DNA of 64,000 bases from positions 558,001-622,000 of the forward strand of contig NZ_CAJHBQ010000001.1 of assembly GCF_904846685.1 (NCBI RefSeq). The letters run 5' to 3'. A program made the translations under genes and the position numbers. Positions 36,349-45,469 of the stretch are shown one piece after another. The notes under the pieces were generated by a model that worked only from the letters and a program-made list of their open reading frames with translations, did not search any database and was not told where the DNA came from. How positions within the stretch are numbered: the stretch's first letter is position 1; every line of letters begins with the position of its first letter. The stretch comes from Psychrobacter submarinus. GTDB lineage: Bacteria; Pseudomonadota; Gammaproteobacteria; Pseudomonadales; Moraxellaceae.

Positions 36349-36825
36349 ATGCAACGTTATCCTATGACTCCCCAAGGTCACGCCGCTTTAGAGGCCGAGC
36401 TTAAACAATTAAAAACCATCGATCGTCCGCGTATTACCGCCGACATCGCTGAAGCCCGCGAGCATGGTGACCTAAAAGAAAACGCTGAATACCATGCCGC
36501 TCGTGAGCAACAAGGCTTCTGTGAAGCGCGTATCCGTGACATCGAAGCGAAGCTTAGCGCCGCGCAAGTCATCGATCCTGCTACCCTGAACAAAGAAGGC
36601 CGAGTGGTGTTTGGTGTCACCGTCGTTATCGAAAACGTCGATACTGAAGAAGAAAAGCAGTATCAAATCGTCGGTGATGATGAAGCGGACTTTAAAGCGG
36701 GTAAAATCTCCGTCAACTCGCCTATCGCGCGCGGCTTGATTGGTAAGTTTGAAGGCGATGAAGCCCGTATCGAGACGCCAAAAGGTATGGTTGAGTATGA
36801 GGTGATGAAGGTTATTTATAACTAA
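36349..36825 (+). CDS. greA: Transcription elongation factor GreA
   Basis: 158 aa. N-terminal antiparallel coiled coil (about 1-75) with the acidic tip [20 protein letters not shown] that enters the RNA polymerase secondary channel, then the FKBP-like C-terminal domain with VTVVIEN and SPIARGLIG. It rescues backtracked polymerase by transcript cleavage. AAGGA precedes the ATG. It follows carB, the common gammaproteobacterial order. Confidence 0.98.
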   Translation: MQRYPMTPQGHAALEAELKQLKTIDRPRITADIAEAREHGDLKENAEYHAAREQQGFCEARIRDIEAKLSAAQVIDPATLNKEGRVVFGVTVVIENVDTEEEKQYQIVGDDEADFKAGKISVNSPIARGLIGKFEGDEARIETPKGMVEYEVMKVIYN

Positions 36826-36851
36826 TCAAGCTCAGCCCTAGCTTTCTATCA

Positions 36852-36895
36852 ATACCTCAATGGATTAAGTTTCCTTAATCCATTGAGGTATTTTT
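36852..36895 (+). terminator. Strong Rho-independent terminator after greA
   Basis: 18-bp perfect stem (36852-36869 with 36874-36891), 4-nt loop tttc, then T-run. Confidence 0.95.
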
Positions 36896-37061
36896 ATGCG
36901 TATTATTGCCTGCCTTATGCCTACCTTAGCTCAGTAAATATTCATTGATGTACTTTTGGCAAATTACACAATGCTACTATTTAACTTCCTTATGTTTAGC
37001 AGATAATCAGTTAACTTTTGAGCCAATCACGGACTGTCTACTTTATTATAAGGAATTTATG

Positions 37062-37919
37062 ATGACTACGAACACTATTATGAATAAAACGGTTTTTGCA
37101 GCTACAATGACCAGCTTCGTGCTGTTCTCTTTTAGCGCCAATGCCGCTTCTGAGATTATTATCAATCAACCTGCGACTGGCAGTACTACTGTCGTTGAGC
37201 AGTATTCTGATGGCAATACGGCGACTATTACCGCCACCCCCAACGGCATCTCTATGCGAAATGGCATGCCCTACTCAGTGACGCAAGTGACTACTGTGCC
37301 GCGTTATACAGTTAGTCAAGGATCATCGACTGTCGTTGCTAGAGGTCCAATAACCAGTCAAGTCACTCAGCAAATCGGTAATACGCCAATGACGACAGTG
37401 ACTACTCCCATCCATACTGCTACCCAAGTGATGACGCCTGTGACAACAGCTGCTGTCGTTAATAATCAAATCGTGACAAACCCAGTCGTTACCAGTCAGA
37501 CGGTGACCACTTTAGATACCCTACAACTGAACCCCACTTTTAGCACTCCTGGTGTCGTCAATGCTCATACTAAAGTGATGAAAATCCTAAAAGACAGTAG
37601 TGGCCGTGATGTCGCGGTCCCTGCTAATAGCATTAAGCCTGGTGATATCATCGAATATCAGACCACTTATGTGAATAATAGCAATCAGCCTATCAATGAT
37701 GTGAATGCTATGGTTGCTTTGCCAAGTGGCGTAAGAGTGGTGTCGTTAAACAGTCCACTACCGACCTTAGCGACTACTGGCGGCGATAGCTATCAAACGA
37801 TTCAACAAGTCGGTAATACTGTGACGGTGCAAGAGAATTATTCAGCTCTCAAGTGGAACTTGGCAAACCTGCCTGCTAATACGCCACAAACAGTCGTGAT
37901 ACGCGCTAAGGTGCAATAG
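37062..37919 (+). CDS. Secreted DUF11-like repeat protein
   Basis: About 285 aa. Signal peptide ending about ANA/ASE. A Thr/Val/Gln-rich middle (about 40-165) with repeated TTVTT/VVTSQT patterns, then a C-terminal beta-sandwich-like domain (about 170-285). The latter has KPGDIIEYQTTYVNNSNQPINDV and a final LANLPANTPQTVVIRA, as in DUF11 cell-surface repeat domains. Export is clear; the function is unknown. The start at 37062 has AAGGA 7 nt upstream; the longer frame opening at 36945 lacks a signal-peptide arrangement. Confidence 0.75.
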   Translation: MTTNTIMNKTVFAATMTSFVLFSFSANAASEIIINQPATGSTTVVEQYSDGNTATITATPNGISMRNGMPYSVTQVTTVPRYTVSQGSSTVVARGPITSQVTQQIGNTPMTTVTTPIHTATQVMTPVTTAAVVNNQIVTNPVVTSQTVTTLDTLQLNPTFSTPGVVNAHTKVMKILKDSSGRDVAVPANSIKPGDIIEYQTTYVNNSNQPINDVNAMVALPSGVRVVSLNSPLPTLATTGGDSYQTIQQVGNTVTVQENYSALKWNLANLPANTPQTVVIRAKVQ

Positions 37920-38103
37920 TTTTATACTTAATCAATATTTAACCTCTTTATCTAAAGACGATAATCCTTGATTCATTAAGGCTTATTCTATGTCATAGGC
38001 GACAACAGTTGTCGCATACTATTGATAATTTGCTATTAAATACAATGACTTAACGCCAAATTTGATAAAATAGCACTCTACTAATGAATGGGTACTATAA
38101 GTT

Positions 38104-39372
38104 ATGGCAACCATCAATTATGACAGGCTGCAAGGAAAGCTCAATATCTTAGCGGATGCGGCTAAATATGATGTCTCTTGCTCCTCCTCCGCTGGCACCC
38201 GTAAAAACCAAGGCGGCGGCCTCGGTGATGCCTCAGCGACAGGTATTTGTCACAGCTACACAGAAGACGGCCGCTGCGTCAGCTTGCTCAAAATCCTACT
38301 GACCAACCACTGTATCTATGATTGCGCGTACTGCACCTCGCGTAAAAGCAATGACACGCCGCGCGCCGCTTTTACGGTTGAAGAAGTGGTTGATTTGACC
38401 ATGCAGTTTTATCGCCGCAACTATATCGAAGGGCTATTTCTAAGCTCAGGTATCTTTAAAAGTGGCGACTACACGATGGAGCGACTGGTGGAAGTGGCAA
38501 AGATACTGCGCACTCGCGAGCGTTTCAATGGTTATATTCATCTAAAAACTATTCCTGGCGCTTCAAAAGAGCTATTGTTAGAGGCAGGACTCTATGCAGA
38601 CCGTCTGAGCGTCAACATCGAAATTCCGACTAAGTCAGGGCTTGCACTGCTTGCGCCTGAGAAGTCACATGATGAGCTAAAAGCGCCGATGGCAACGGTT
38701 AAAGAAGAGATTATCACTATCCGTGAGAGCCGTAAAACCCATAAAAAAGCGCCCAAGTTCACCCCAGCGGGCCAGACTAGTCAGATGATCGTCGGCGCTA
38801 GTAACGAGACCGATTTGCAAGTGATTCAGTTATCGAGCCACTTCTATAAACAGTATGACCTCAAGCGCGTCTACTACTCAGGTTATGTGCCGATGCTGTC
38901 TGATAATCGACTGCCTGCTATCGGTACGCCTGTACCTATGGTGCGTGAGAACCGCCTCTATCAAGCGGACTGGTTAATGCGTTTTTATGGTTTTGGCGCG
39001 CATGAGATCGTTGAGCCTGACTCGCCGTTTTTGGATTTGGACTGTGATCCAAAGCTCGCTTGGGCGATTCGTCATCGTGAGCATTTCCCCGTCAACATTC
39101 AGACAGCAAGCTACGAGATGATCGTGCGTATCCCCGGTATCGGCACTAGAACCGCACGAAAGATTATCAAAGCGCGCAAGTTCAATCAGCTGACTCTAGA
39201 GCATCTCAAAAAGATGGGCGCTGCGGTCAATCGCGCCAAGTATTTTATCGCGACTACAGGTAAGAATGAGCATCTCTCGCATTTGACTCGCAATAACTTT
39301 CGCCAATATGTGCTCGCGCAAACGCAAACCAAGTACAAAGATCAGCGCAGTGGTCAGATGGCGTTATTTTAA
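38104..39372 (+). CDS. Radical SAM protein linked to DNA modification/repair
   Basis: 422 aa. Radical SAM cluster C70-X3-C74-X2-C77 (HCIYDCAYC), followed by the barrel with LFLSSGIF and VNIEIPTKSG. The C-terminus has a helix-hairpin-helix IPGIGTRTARKI at about 342-353, a DNA-binding motif. The architecture matches the TIGR03916-type radical SAM family that is linked to uracil-DNA-glycosylase-like genes; the reaction is not known. It is followed at 39560 by the DUF4130 partner typical of this family. No substrate can be read from sequence. Confidence 0.85.
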   Translation: MATINYDRLQGKLNILADAAKYDVSCSSSAGTRKNQGGGLGDASATGICHSYTEDGRCVSLLKILLTNHCIYDCAYCTSRKSNDTPRAAFTVEEVVDLTMQFYRRNYIEGLFLSSGIFKSGDYTMERLVEVAKILRTRERFNGYIHLKTIPGASKELLLEAGLYADRLSVNIEIPTKSGLALLAPEKSHDELKAPMATVKEEIITIRESRKTHKKAPKFTPAGQTSQMIVGASNETDLQVIQLSSHFYKQYDLKRVYYSGYVPMLSDNRLPAIGTPVPMVRENRLYQADWLMRFYGFGAHEIVEPDSPFLDLDCDPKLAWAIRHREHFPVNIQTASYEMIVRIPGIGTRTARKIIKARKFNQLTLEHLKKMGAAVNRAKYFIATTGKNEHLSHLTRNNFRQYVLAQTQTKYKDQRSGQMALF

Positions 39373-39390
39373 AAGGTTGGTTTAATTTAG

Positions 39391-39520
39391 TATGCGTAGG
39401 CTGTGGCTTTAGCCCAGCAAAAGTTAGGTAGGATTATTATCGCAGATAATAAAAATAGTTTATGAAATAAGTAGTCTATTTTGTACTAGGTTTAAAAATC
39501 AAAAGCGCCAGCCTACGGTC
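39391..39520. repeat. REP-like hairpin repeat pair
   Basis: Hairpin gctgtggct-tt-agcccagc (39400-39418) preceded by gcgtag, and an inverted partial copy cagcctacg near 39507-39515. The gtaggctg/cagcctac core recurs near 49955, so it is a dispersed family. It lies between the radical SAM gene and the DUF4130 gene. Confidence 0.55.
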
Positions 39521-39559
39521 ATAGCTAGCTACCTCAATCTAAATCACTGTGAGGGAATA

Positions 39560-40432
39560 ATGTCAGTACTTAGCATCAATCAGACTTACTCTGTCGGTCA
39601 TTTAACGCCGAACATCTTACTTTACGAGCCAAGCTTTGAGGGTTGGCTTAGCGCTGTCTATCAGGTGTATGAGCGTAAGCTGCAATATGATCAATCCTTG
39701 CAATTGATCGCTGAGGATCAGTATGTACCCTCACTAATAAGCAGTGCCGCTCACGTCACAACTGACGATGAGCAAGCTCAGCGCGTGCTTGTTAAGCTTA
39801 ATAAGCTGCTTGGGCGCTCAGGGATGCGCCAGATCCTTTGGGGGTTTTTATCAGAAAAACCTAACATCGGTACTACCCTATTTCATATCGTCAAATATGC
39901 TATTGATCATCCTACACGCCAAGTGTTAGAGGATTTGGGACGTTTAGAGGTGTTGGAGCTTGCGCAAACGGTGAAGTCTGTACACCGAGAAAAGCACCGT
40001 ATGGAAGCTTTTGTACGCTTTGAGCACACCACCGATGATATTTATTTTGCACGTGTTGAGCCTGATTTTAATGTATTGCCTATTATTGGCGAGCATTTTC
40101 GTCAGCGCTATCAAGATCAGCACTGGGCGATATACGACTTAGCGCGCGGTTATGGCATTTATTATGACAAAAGTCAGAGTACGCTCTCACATCCTGCTGA
40201 GCTACAAACCATCACTAATCTTGATGAGGCAGTGCTACGTAATCCTGCTAGCATCCATAGCGTGGATGAGCAGCGTTATCAGCGCTTTTGGCAAGGCTAC
40301 TTTACCAACGTCAATATCAAAGAGCGTAAAAACACCCGTCTCCATAGACAGCACATGCCGCAGCGCTACTGGAAATATTTAAGCGAAAAACAAATACTGC
40401 CCAACGCTGATTACCTTGAGAAAAAAAGATAG
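39560..40432 (+). CDS. TIGR03915/DUF4130-family putative DNA metabolism protein
   Basis: 290 aa. Recognised as the DUF4130 partner: LYEPSFEGWLSAVYQVYERK at the start and PDFNVLPIIGEHFRQRYQDQ.WAIYDLARGYGIYY in the middle. A C-terminal basic stretch with RLHRQHMPQRYWKYL ends it. In other bacteria it is often fused to a uracil-DNA-glycosylase domain; here it is stand-alone with no UDG in the window. GAGGGA stands before the ATG. Together with the radical SAM protein it forms a two-gene pair of unknown DNA chemistry. Confidence 0.82.
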   Translation: MSVLSINQTYSVGHLTPNILLYEPSFEGWLSAVYQVYERKLQYDQSLQLIAEDQYVPSLISSAAHVTTDDEQAQRVLVKLNKLLGRSGMRQILWGFLSEKPNIGTTLFHIVKYAIDHPTRQVLEDLGRLEVLELAQTVKSVHREKHRMEAFVRFEHTTDDIYFARVEPDFNVLPIIGEHFRQRYQDQHWAIYDLARGYGIYYDKSQSTLSHPAELQTITNLDEAVLRNPASIHSVDEQRYQRFWQGYFTNVNIKERKNTRLHRQHMPQRYWKYLSEKQILPNADYLEKKR

Positions 40433-40592
40433 CAAAAATCGTCAGACCACCTTTGCACCTACTTACAAACCTTAAGCGCTTTTATCATCCGTACTCTCGC
40501 TGTAAGGTTGAGTTTTACTCTTTTTTAACTGACAATAGCAGCTTACCTTTTTGATATTTTAAATCTTAACTTAAAGAGTGCTTGCCGCTATT

Positions 40593-41882
40593 ATGATCGT
40601 TATGCGCTTACTATCTTCCTTAAAACACGATGAGTCCGAACGCGGAATCTTTCATCTTGGGCGCGCTTTGGTCAAAAACGGCCACACCTCTATTATCGTT
40701 TCTAGCGCGAATGAAGATAACGAACTGGTCAAGCGTCTAGAGCGTGATGGTAACTTATACCATCAGCTGCATATGAATAAAAAATCTTGGCGGTCTTTAC
40801 TGCAAGTAGTACCGCTGCGTCATCTGATCGAAAAGTATAATCCAGATATCATTCATGTCCACTCTAGAACGCCGGCTTGGATACTACATTTGGCGCTTAA
40901 ACGCGTCAAAGTGGAGCGCCGCCCGAAGCTTGTGTCTACGATGTACGGGTTTTATCCTATTAATAAGTACTCGCAGGCCTTGTTGGATGTGGATACTATC
41001 ATCACCGTTTCTGACAGTGTCACTAACTATTTGATCAAAGGCATCCGCCGCGAGGGGCTTGGACCTAGACACATTAAGCGTATTTATCGCGGGGTCGATA
41101 CGCGCCGTTATCCCTATCGGCACAACCCTTCTGTCTACTGGCTACGCCGTACCTTCGCTGAATACCCTGAGCTTGAGCACAAAAAATGGCTAGTGTTTCC
41201 GACGGTTATCGGTAACGAATATGGGCAAGAGTGGCTTATCGATATCTTAGGTAATCTACAAGAGCAATTTCCTAACATTCATGTCATCATCATGGACGAA
41301 GATTACCGTGAAGGCGATGTGGCGCATGAAGACTTTCGTCAGCGCAGTAACACGTTAGGCTTAAGCGAGCGTATTACTTATGTCGGCAGTAAGCGTAACG
41401 ATATGCGTGAGTGGCTGTCAGCGGCGAATATCGTCATGGCGCTCGCCAATCAGCCCGAATCTATCGGTATCAATGCCCTACAAGCGATCCATTTAGGTAC
41501 ACCGGTCATCGGTTGGGATCAAGCTGCCTTTAGTGAAATTCTGCAGCCCCTCTATCCGCAAGGCCTCGTCAAAAAATATAATGCTAAAGCGCTCTGCAAA
41601 GTAGTCAGAAGTCAGCTTGAGAGTGTCACGCGCCCTGAGATGACCAATAAATTCACTATGCGTAAAATGATTGAGGCGACTCTTGAGGTTTATCAATCAC
41701 TGTATGACGCATCACTGGCTGAGGAGCAGACAAAATTAAATAAGCAATCCGATAAAAAACTAACCAAAACGCTTAAATCTGCAGCGCAATCTTTGAACAA
41801 ACCCTCTGATCATCTGACTGAACAGCAGCCAGTGAAAAAACGCCCTGCCAAAGACTCCATATCATTAACCAAGAAAAGCTGA
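40593..41882 (+). CDS. Glycosyltransferase family 4-type (GT-B) protein
   Basis: About 429 aa. GT-B fold: N-terminal LLSSLKHDESERGIFHLGRALVKNGH, a DIIHVHSRTPAWIL acceptor-domain strand, DTIITVSDSV, YRGVDTRRYP, and the donor-site ANQPESIGINALQAIHLGTPVIGWD with the E-x7-E motif. The usual GG-ERG acceptor loop reads HDESERG here. The Lys/Ser-rich last about 50 residues look disordered. Probably builds an envelope glycan, but no polysaccharide cluster surrounds it. The start is uncertain (ATG 40593, ATG 40602 or GTG 40578). Confidence 0.85.
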   Translation: MIVMRLLSSLKHDESERGIFHLGRALVKNGHTSIIVSSANEDNELVKRLERDGNLYHQLHMNKKSWRSLLQVVPLRHLIEKYNPDIIHVHSRTPAWILHLALKRVKVERRPKLVSTMYGFYPINKYSQALLDVDTIITVSDSVTNYLIKGIRREGLGPRHIKRIYRGVDTRRYPYRHNPSVYWLRRTFAEYPELEHKKWLVFPTVIGNEYGQEWLIDILGNLQEQFPNIHVIIMDEDYREGDVAHEDFRQRSNTLGLSERITYVGSKRNDMREWLSAANIVMALANQPESIGINALQAIHLGTPVIGWDQAAFSEILQPLYPQGLVKKYNAKALCKVVRSQLESVTRPEMTNKFTMRKMIEATLEVYQSLYDASLAEEQTKLNKQSDKKLTKTLKSAAQSLNKPSDHLTEQQPVKKRPAKDSISLTKKS

Positions 41883-41887
41883 GTCAA

Positions 41888-41920
41888 ATCTAAAACACAT
41901 CTAAAACATATCTAAAACAC
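41888..41920. repeat. Three tandem copies of an 11-bp unit
   Basis: atctaaaacac, atctaaaacat, atctaaaacac in a row directly after the glycosyltransferase stop. Confidence 0.8.
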
Positions 41921-41953
41921 ATCTAAGTCACCAGAGCTTTCATGTTTTATTAT

Positions 41954-41990
41954 TAAAAGAGCCTAACCTTAAAAAGTTAAGCTCTTTTTT
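41954..41990. terminator. Bidirectional terminator between convergent genes
   Basis: aaaagagc/gctctttttt with an extended, once-mismatched taac/gtta stem. Serves the glycosyltransferase and the convergent gabD. Confidence 0.8.
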
Positions 41991-42074
41991 CCAACGTACC
42001 GGTATTTATACTGATACGCTCATCATATTATAAATACATAGCGACTCCCAAGCACTTTACGAGCTTGAGCAGTG

Positions 42075-43538
42075 TTAGCTTACAGCGCTGCACCAGTATT
42101 TAATCGAGACATATTCTTCAATACCGTATTTTGAACCTTCTCGGCCAAAGCCAGATTGCTTGATACCGCCAAAGGGTGCAACTTCAGTAGATATCAGGCC
42201 AGTATTATGACCGACGATGCCGTATTCTAATGCTTCGGTAACGCGCCATGAACGCGCGTAATCGCGACTATAAAAGTAAGCCGCTAAACCAAAGATGGTA
42301 TCATTGGCTTTTTGAATGGCTTCGGCTTCCTCTTCAAAAGTAAATATCGTGGCAATAGGTCCAAATATCTCCTCTTGAGCAATATCCATCTCGGAGGTGA
42401 CATTCGTCACTACTGTTGGGTTAAAGCTTAGCTTTGAAGCATCATTTTTATCGCCGCCCGTCACCACTTTAGCGCCTTTATCGAGCGCATCTTGCAGCAG
42501 GGTTTGTACTTTTTCTAAGCCGTCCTCATTGATAAGCGGACCAATATCGACGTCTTCATCCATGCCATTACCGACTTTGAGCGCGGCGACTTTTTTGGTG
42601 AAGATATCTAAAAATTTATCTCTTACGCTCGCCTGTACATAGATTCGGTTGGCACAGACACAAGTTTGACCGGCGTTACGGAATTTCGAGGCGATTAGGC
42701 CATCAGCAGCGGCTTCTAAGTCGCCATCATCAAAGACAATAAATGGTGCGTTACCGCCAAGCTCCAAAGAGAGTTTTTTGATCGTCGGCGCGCACTGTGC
42801 CATAAGCGTACGCCCAACTTCAGTAGAACCTGTAAATGAGAGCTTTTTCACACGATTGTCGCTGGTCAAAACCTCGCCTATCATGGAGGATTTACCCGTG
42901 ACTATCTGAATCACACCAGCTGGAATACCGGCCTGCTCAGCTAATACCCCAAGCGCTAATGCGGAAAAAGGAGTTTGCGTAGCGGGCTTGATAACCACTG
43001 TACAGCCTGCAGCGAGAGCCGGTCCAACTTTGCGCGTGATCATCGCCGCCGGAAAGTTCCAAGGGGTAATAATGGCGCATACGCCTACCGGCTGCTTGAT
43101 AATCACATGACGCAATGAGGTTTTGGTCGCCGGTATAACGTCACCATACACGCGCTTGCCTTCCTCAGCAAACCAGCGGATAAAGCTATTGGCATAAGCC
43201 ATCTCGCCGCGCGACTCTGTCAAAGGTTTACCTTGTTCAGCAGTCATAAGCACAGCGAGATCTTCTTGGTTGTCATCAATCAGATCCGCCCACTTCTGTA
43301 ACAGCTCACCGCGCTCTTGGGCTGTTTTGGCGGCCCACGACGCTTGTACCTTGTCAGCATAAGCTACGGTGTCGATGACGTCTTGCTCTGTGAGACTAGG
43401 GATAGTGCCTATGGTTTGCCCGCTAAAAGGGTTAGTGACCTCGATGGTCGCACCATCACTTGAGTCTTGCCAGCTATCTTTGATTAAGCATTGCTGTTTG
43501 AGCAGCTTTGGATTAGAAAGGGTTAAAGTATCAGACAT
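42075..43538 (-). CDS. gabD: Succinate-semialdehyde dehydrogenase
   Basis: 487 aa. NAD(P)-dependent aldehyde dehydrogenase with FNPTVVTNVT, catalytic Glu in LELGGNAPFIVFDD, catalytic Cys in GQTCVCANR, and ITPWNFPAAMITRKVGPALAAGCT typical of GabD. It oxidises succinate semialdehyde from GABA breakdown to succinate. No gabT transaminase is next to it. AAGGA precedes the start. Monocistronic. Confidence 0.92.
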   Translation of the reverse strand: MSDTLTLSNPKLLKQQCLIKDSWQDSSDGATIEVTNPFSGQTIGTIPSLTEQDVIDTVAYADKVQASWAAKTAQERGELLQKWADLIDDNQEDLAVLMTAEQGKPLTESRGEMAYANSFIRWFAEEGKRVYGDVIPATKTSLRHVIIKQPVGVCAIITPWNFPAAMITRKVGPALAAGCTVVIKPATQTPFSALALGVLAEQAGIPAGVIQIVTGKSSMIGEVLTSDNRVKKLSFTGSTEVGRTLMAQCAPTIKKLSLELGGNAPFIVFDDGDLEAAADGLIASKFRNAGQTCVCANRIYVQASVRDKFLDIFTKKVAALKVGNGMDEDVDIGPLINEDGLEKVQTLLQDALDKGAKVVTGGDKNDASKLSFNPTVVTNVTSEMDIAQEEIFGPIATIFTFEEEAEAIQKANDTIFGLAAYFYSRDYARSWRVTEALEYGIVGHNTGLISTEVAPFGGIKQSGFGREGSKYGIEEYVSIKYWCSAVS

Positions 43539-43884
43539 TATTATTTTCCTTTTTCTTAATTATATAGGATGTATCAATAGCCGCACGCCGATGTGTTTTT
43601 ATTTATAGAAGCACATTTTATATACTGCCTTGATATGTCGGTGTAGTCGCTTGTATTTGCATCACTGTGATAGCGTATACCTTTGCAGTTGTAAATAGAC
43701 TCCCTCATTATAAAAAGATGAGGAGAATATTTACAACGGCCACTAACACTTCTATTACTAATACTAGTATCAGCTATAAAACTCATACTAGGCTACCTTT
43801 TATGACCTCCCTATTTCTCATAGCATTCTCATTCTTATAACATTCTTAATATTCATTGTTGCTTCTTAATGCACTTTTAAATTC
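43539..43884. other. Intergenic region, no gene seen
   Basis: AT-rich DNA between gabD and the gcdH terminator. A 70-codon frame on the minus strand has no ribosome binding site and no recognisable protein. It presumably holds the gabD promoter. Confidence 0.4.
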
Positions 43885-43937
43885 AAAAAAACGCACGCTG
43901 AAGTTAAGCATTTAATAGCCAAACCCTAGCGTGCGTT
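43885..43937 (-). terminator. Terminator after gcdH
   Basis: 10-bp stem aacgcacgct/agcgtgcgtt (43890-43899 and 43928-43937); on the minus strand it runs into T residues. The long 28-nt loop makes it less typical. Confidence 0.7.
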
Positions 43938-43959
43938 AGTGTAAATCGATTAAGATAAT

Positions 43960-45183
43960 TTAAAAGAAAGCCTGAATACCCGTTTGCGCGCGGCCTAAAA
44001 TTAGCGCATGTATATCGTGGGTACCTTCATAAGTATTGACTGCTTCTAGGTTCATGACATGACGAATGATGTGATACTCGTCCGAGATACCATTACCGCC
44101 GTGCATATCACGAGCGCTGCGGGCGATATCGAGCGCTTTGCCGCAGTTGTTACGCTTAATGAGCGATATCATCTCAGGAGCTGCATTGTGCTCATCTAAT
44201 AAGCGACCAACGCGAAGAACGGCTTGCAGCCCAAGAGTAATCTCGGTCTGCATATTCGCTAGCTTGAGCTGAACCAGCTGCGTGGCGGCTAGCGGACGAC
44301 CAAACTGTTTACGATCTAGAGTGTATTGACGGGCCGCTTTCCAGCAAAATTCTGCCGCGCCCATAGAACCCCAAGCGATACCATAACGCGCTTTATTTAA
44401 GCAACCAAAAGGGCCTTTTAAACCGCGAATATCAGGAAAAGCATTCGCTTCGGGTACGAATACCTTATCCATGACAATCTCACCGGTGATAGAAGCGCGT
44501 AGTGAAAACTTGCCTTCAATCTTCGGCGCGGATAGACCTTTCATGCCTTTGTCTAGGATGAATCCGCGAATTTTATCTTCATCATCTTTGGCCCAAATGA
44601 CAAATACATCAGCGATCGGGCTGTTGGTTATCCACATTTTATTGCCCGTCAGCTCATAACCGCCATCGACACTGCGCGCACGTGTGGCCATCGAAGCAGG
44701 GTCAGATCCAGAGTCTGGCTCGGTCAAACCAAAACAGCCTACATATTCGCCAGAAGCAAGCTTAGGCAGATACTTTTCTCTTTGCTCCTCTGTGCCATAC
44801 GCATGGATAGGATGCATGACAAGGCTTGACTGTACGCTCATCGCCGATCGGTAACCTGAGTCCACTGCCTCTACTTCCTTGGCAATCAAACCATAAGCGA
44901 CGCTCGACAGACCTGCACAGCCATAGCCTTCGATGGTGACACCCAGCAGCCCCATCTCGCCCATCTGGCGCATGATATTGCGGTCAAAATGCTCATTGCG
45001 GTTGGCGTCGATGATATTTGGCATCAGCTCTTTTTGAAAAAACTGACGCGCACTGTCTGTCACCATACGTTCTTCGTCAGTGAGCTGGTCGCGCAATAAA
45101 AAAGGATCTTCCCAATCAAAGCTTGGGCTGGACTGCTTAACATTGTGCGTAATACTGTGCGTAACATTGGTAGGTGCTTGCAT
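43960..45183 (-). CDS. gcdH: Glutaryl-CoA dehydrogenase
   Basis: 407 aa. Oxidises and decarboxylates glutaryl-CoA to crotonyl-CoA in lysine/tryptophan breakdown. Signature GcdH features: [17 protein letters not shown] start, [43 protein letters not shown], and the catalytic Glu in [22 protein letters not shown] precedes the ATG. It stands alone with no LysR regulator or CoA-transferase next to it. Confidence 0.95.
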   Translation of the reverse strand: MQAPTNVTHSITHNVKQSSPSFDWEDPFLLRDQLTDEERMVTDSARQFFQKELMPNIIDANRNEHFDRNIMRQMGEMGLLGVTIEGYGCAGLSSVAYGLIAKEVEAVDSGYRSAMSVQSSLVMHPIHAYGTEEQREKYLPKLASGEYVGCFGLTEPDSGSDPASMATRARSVDGGYELTGNKMWITNSPIADVFVIWAKDDEDKIRGFILDKGMKGLSAPKIEGKFSLRASITGEIVMDKVFVPEANAFPDIRGLKGPFGCLNKARYGIAWGSMGAAEFCWKAARQYTLDRKQFGRPLAATQLVQLKLANMQTEITLGLQAVLRVGRLLDEHNAAPEMISLIKRNNCGKALDIARSARDMHGGNGISDEYHIIRHVMNLEAVNTYEGTHDIHALILGRAQTGIQAFF

Positions 45184-45469
45184 ATTGCTTTCCTTGGCTT
45201 TATAGCATAATTTGTGACGGGTTAGCTTATGATATATGGAATAAACAGCAAATCATAACGGTTCGTTTCATTTTAGTAGATAACAGCCGCTAGTCAAAAG
45301 CTGTGTTTAAAAGATGATAAAATCTTAATCACCAAGATGTTTGATGAGGTCTGGTCTTTGAAATAGCACACCGTTACTCAACTCTCATTTAGCCGTGATA
45401 TTATAGACGTATAATATTTCTACACCTGCCTTTGAGCGGTTATTCATTGTCATACTGCTGAGTCGTCCC

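Noticed and set aside
36945..37061. Upstream extension of the DUF11-like protein
   Set aside because: It would place 39 non-signal residues before a perfect signal peptide; AAGGA is correctly spaced for the ATG at 37062.
43574..43786. 70-codon minus-strand ORF between gabD and gcdH
   Set aside because: No ribosome binding site, composition of random AT-rich DNA, lies in a promoter region.
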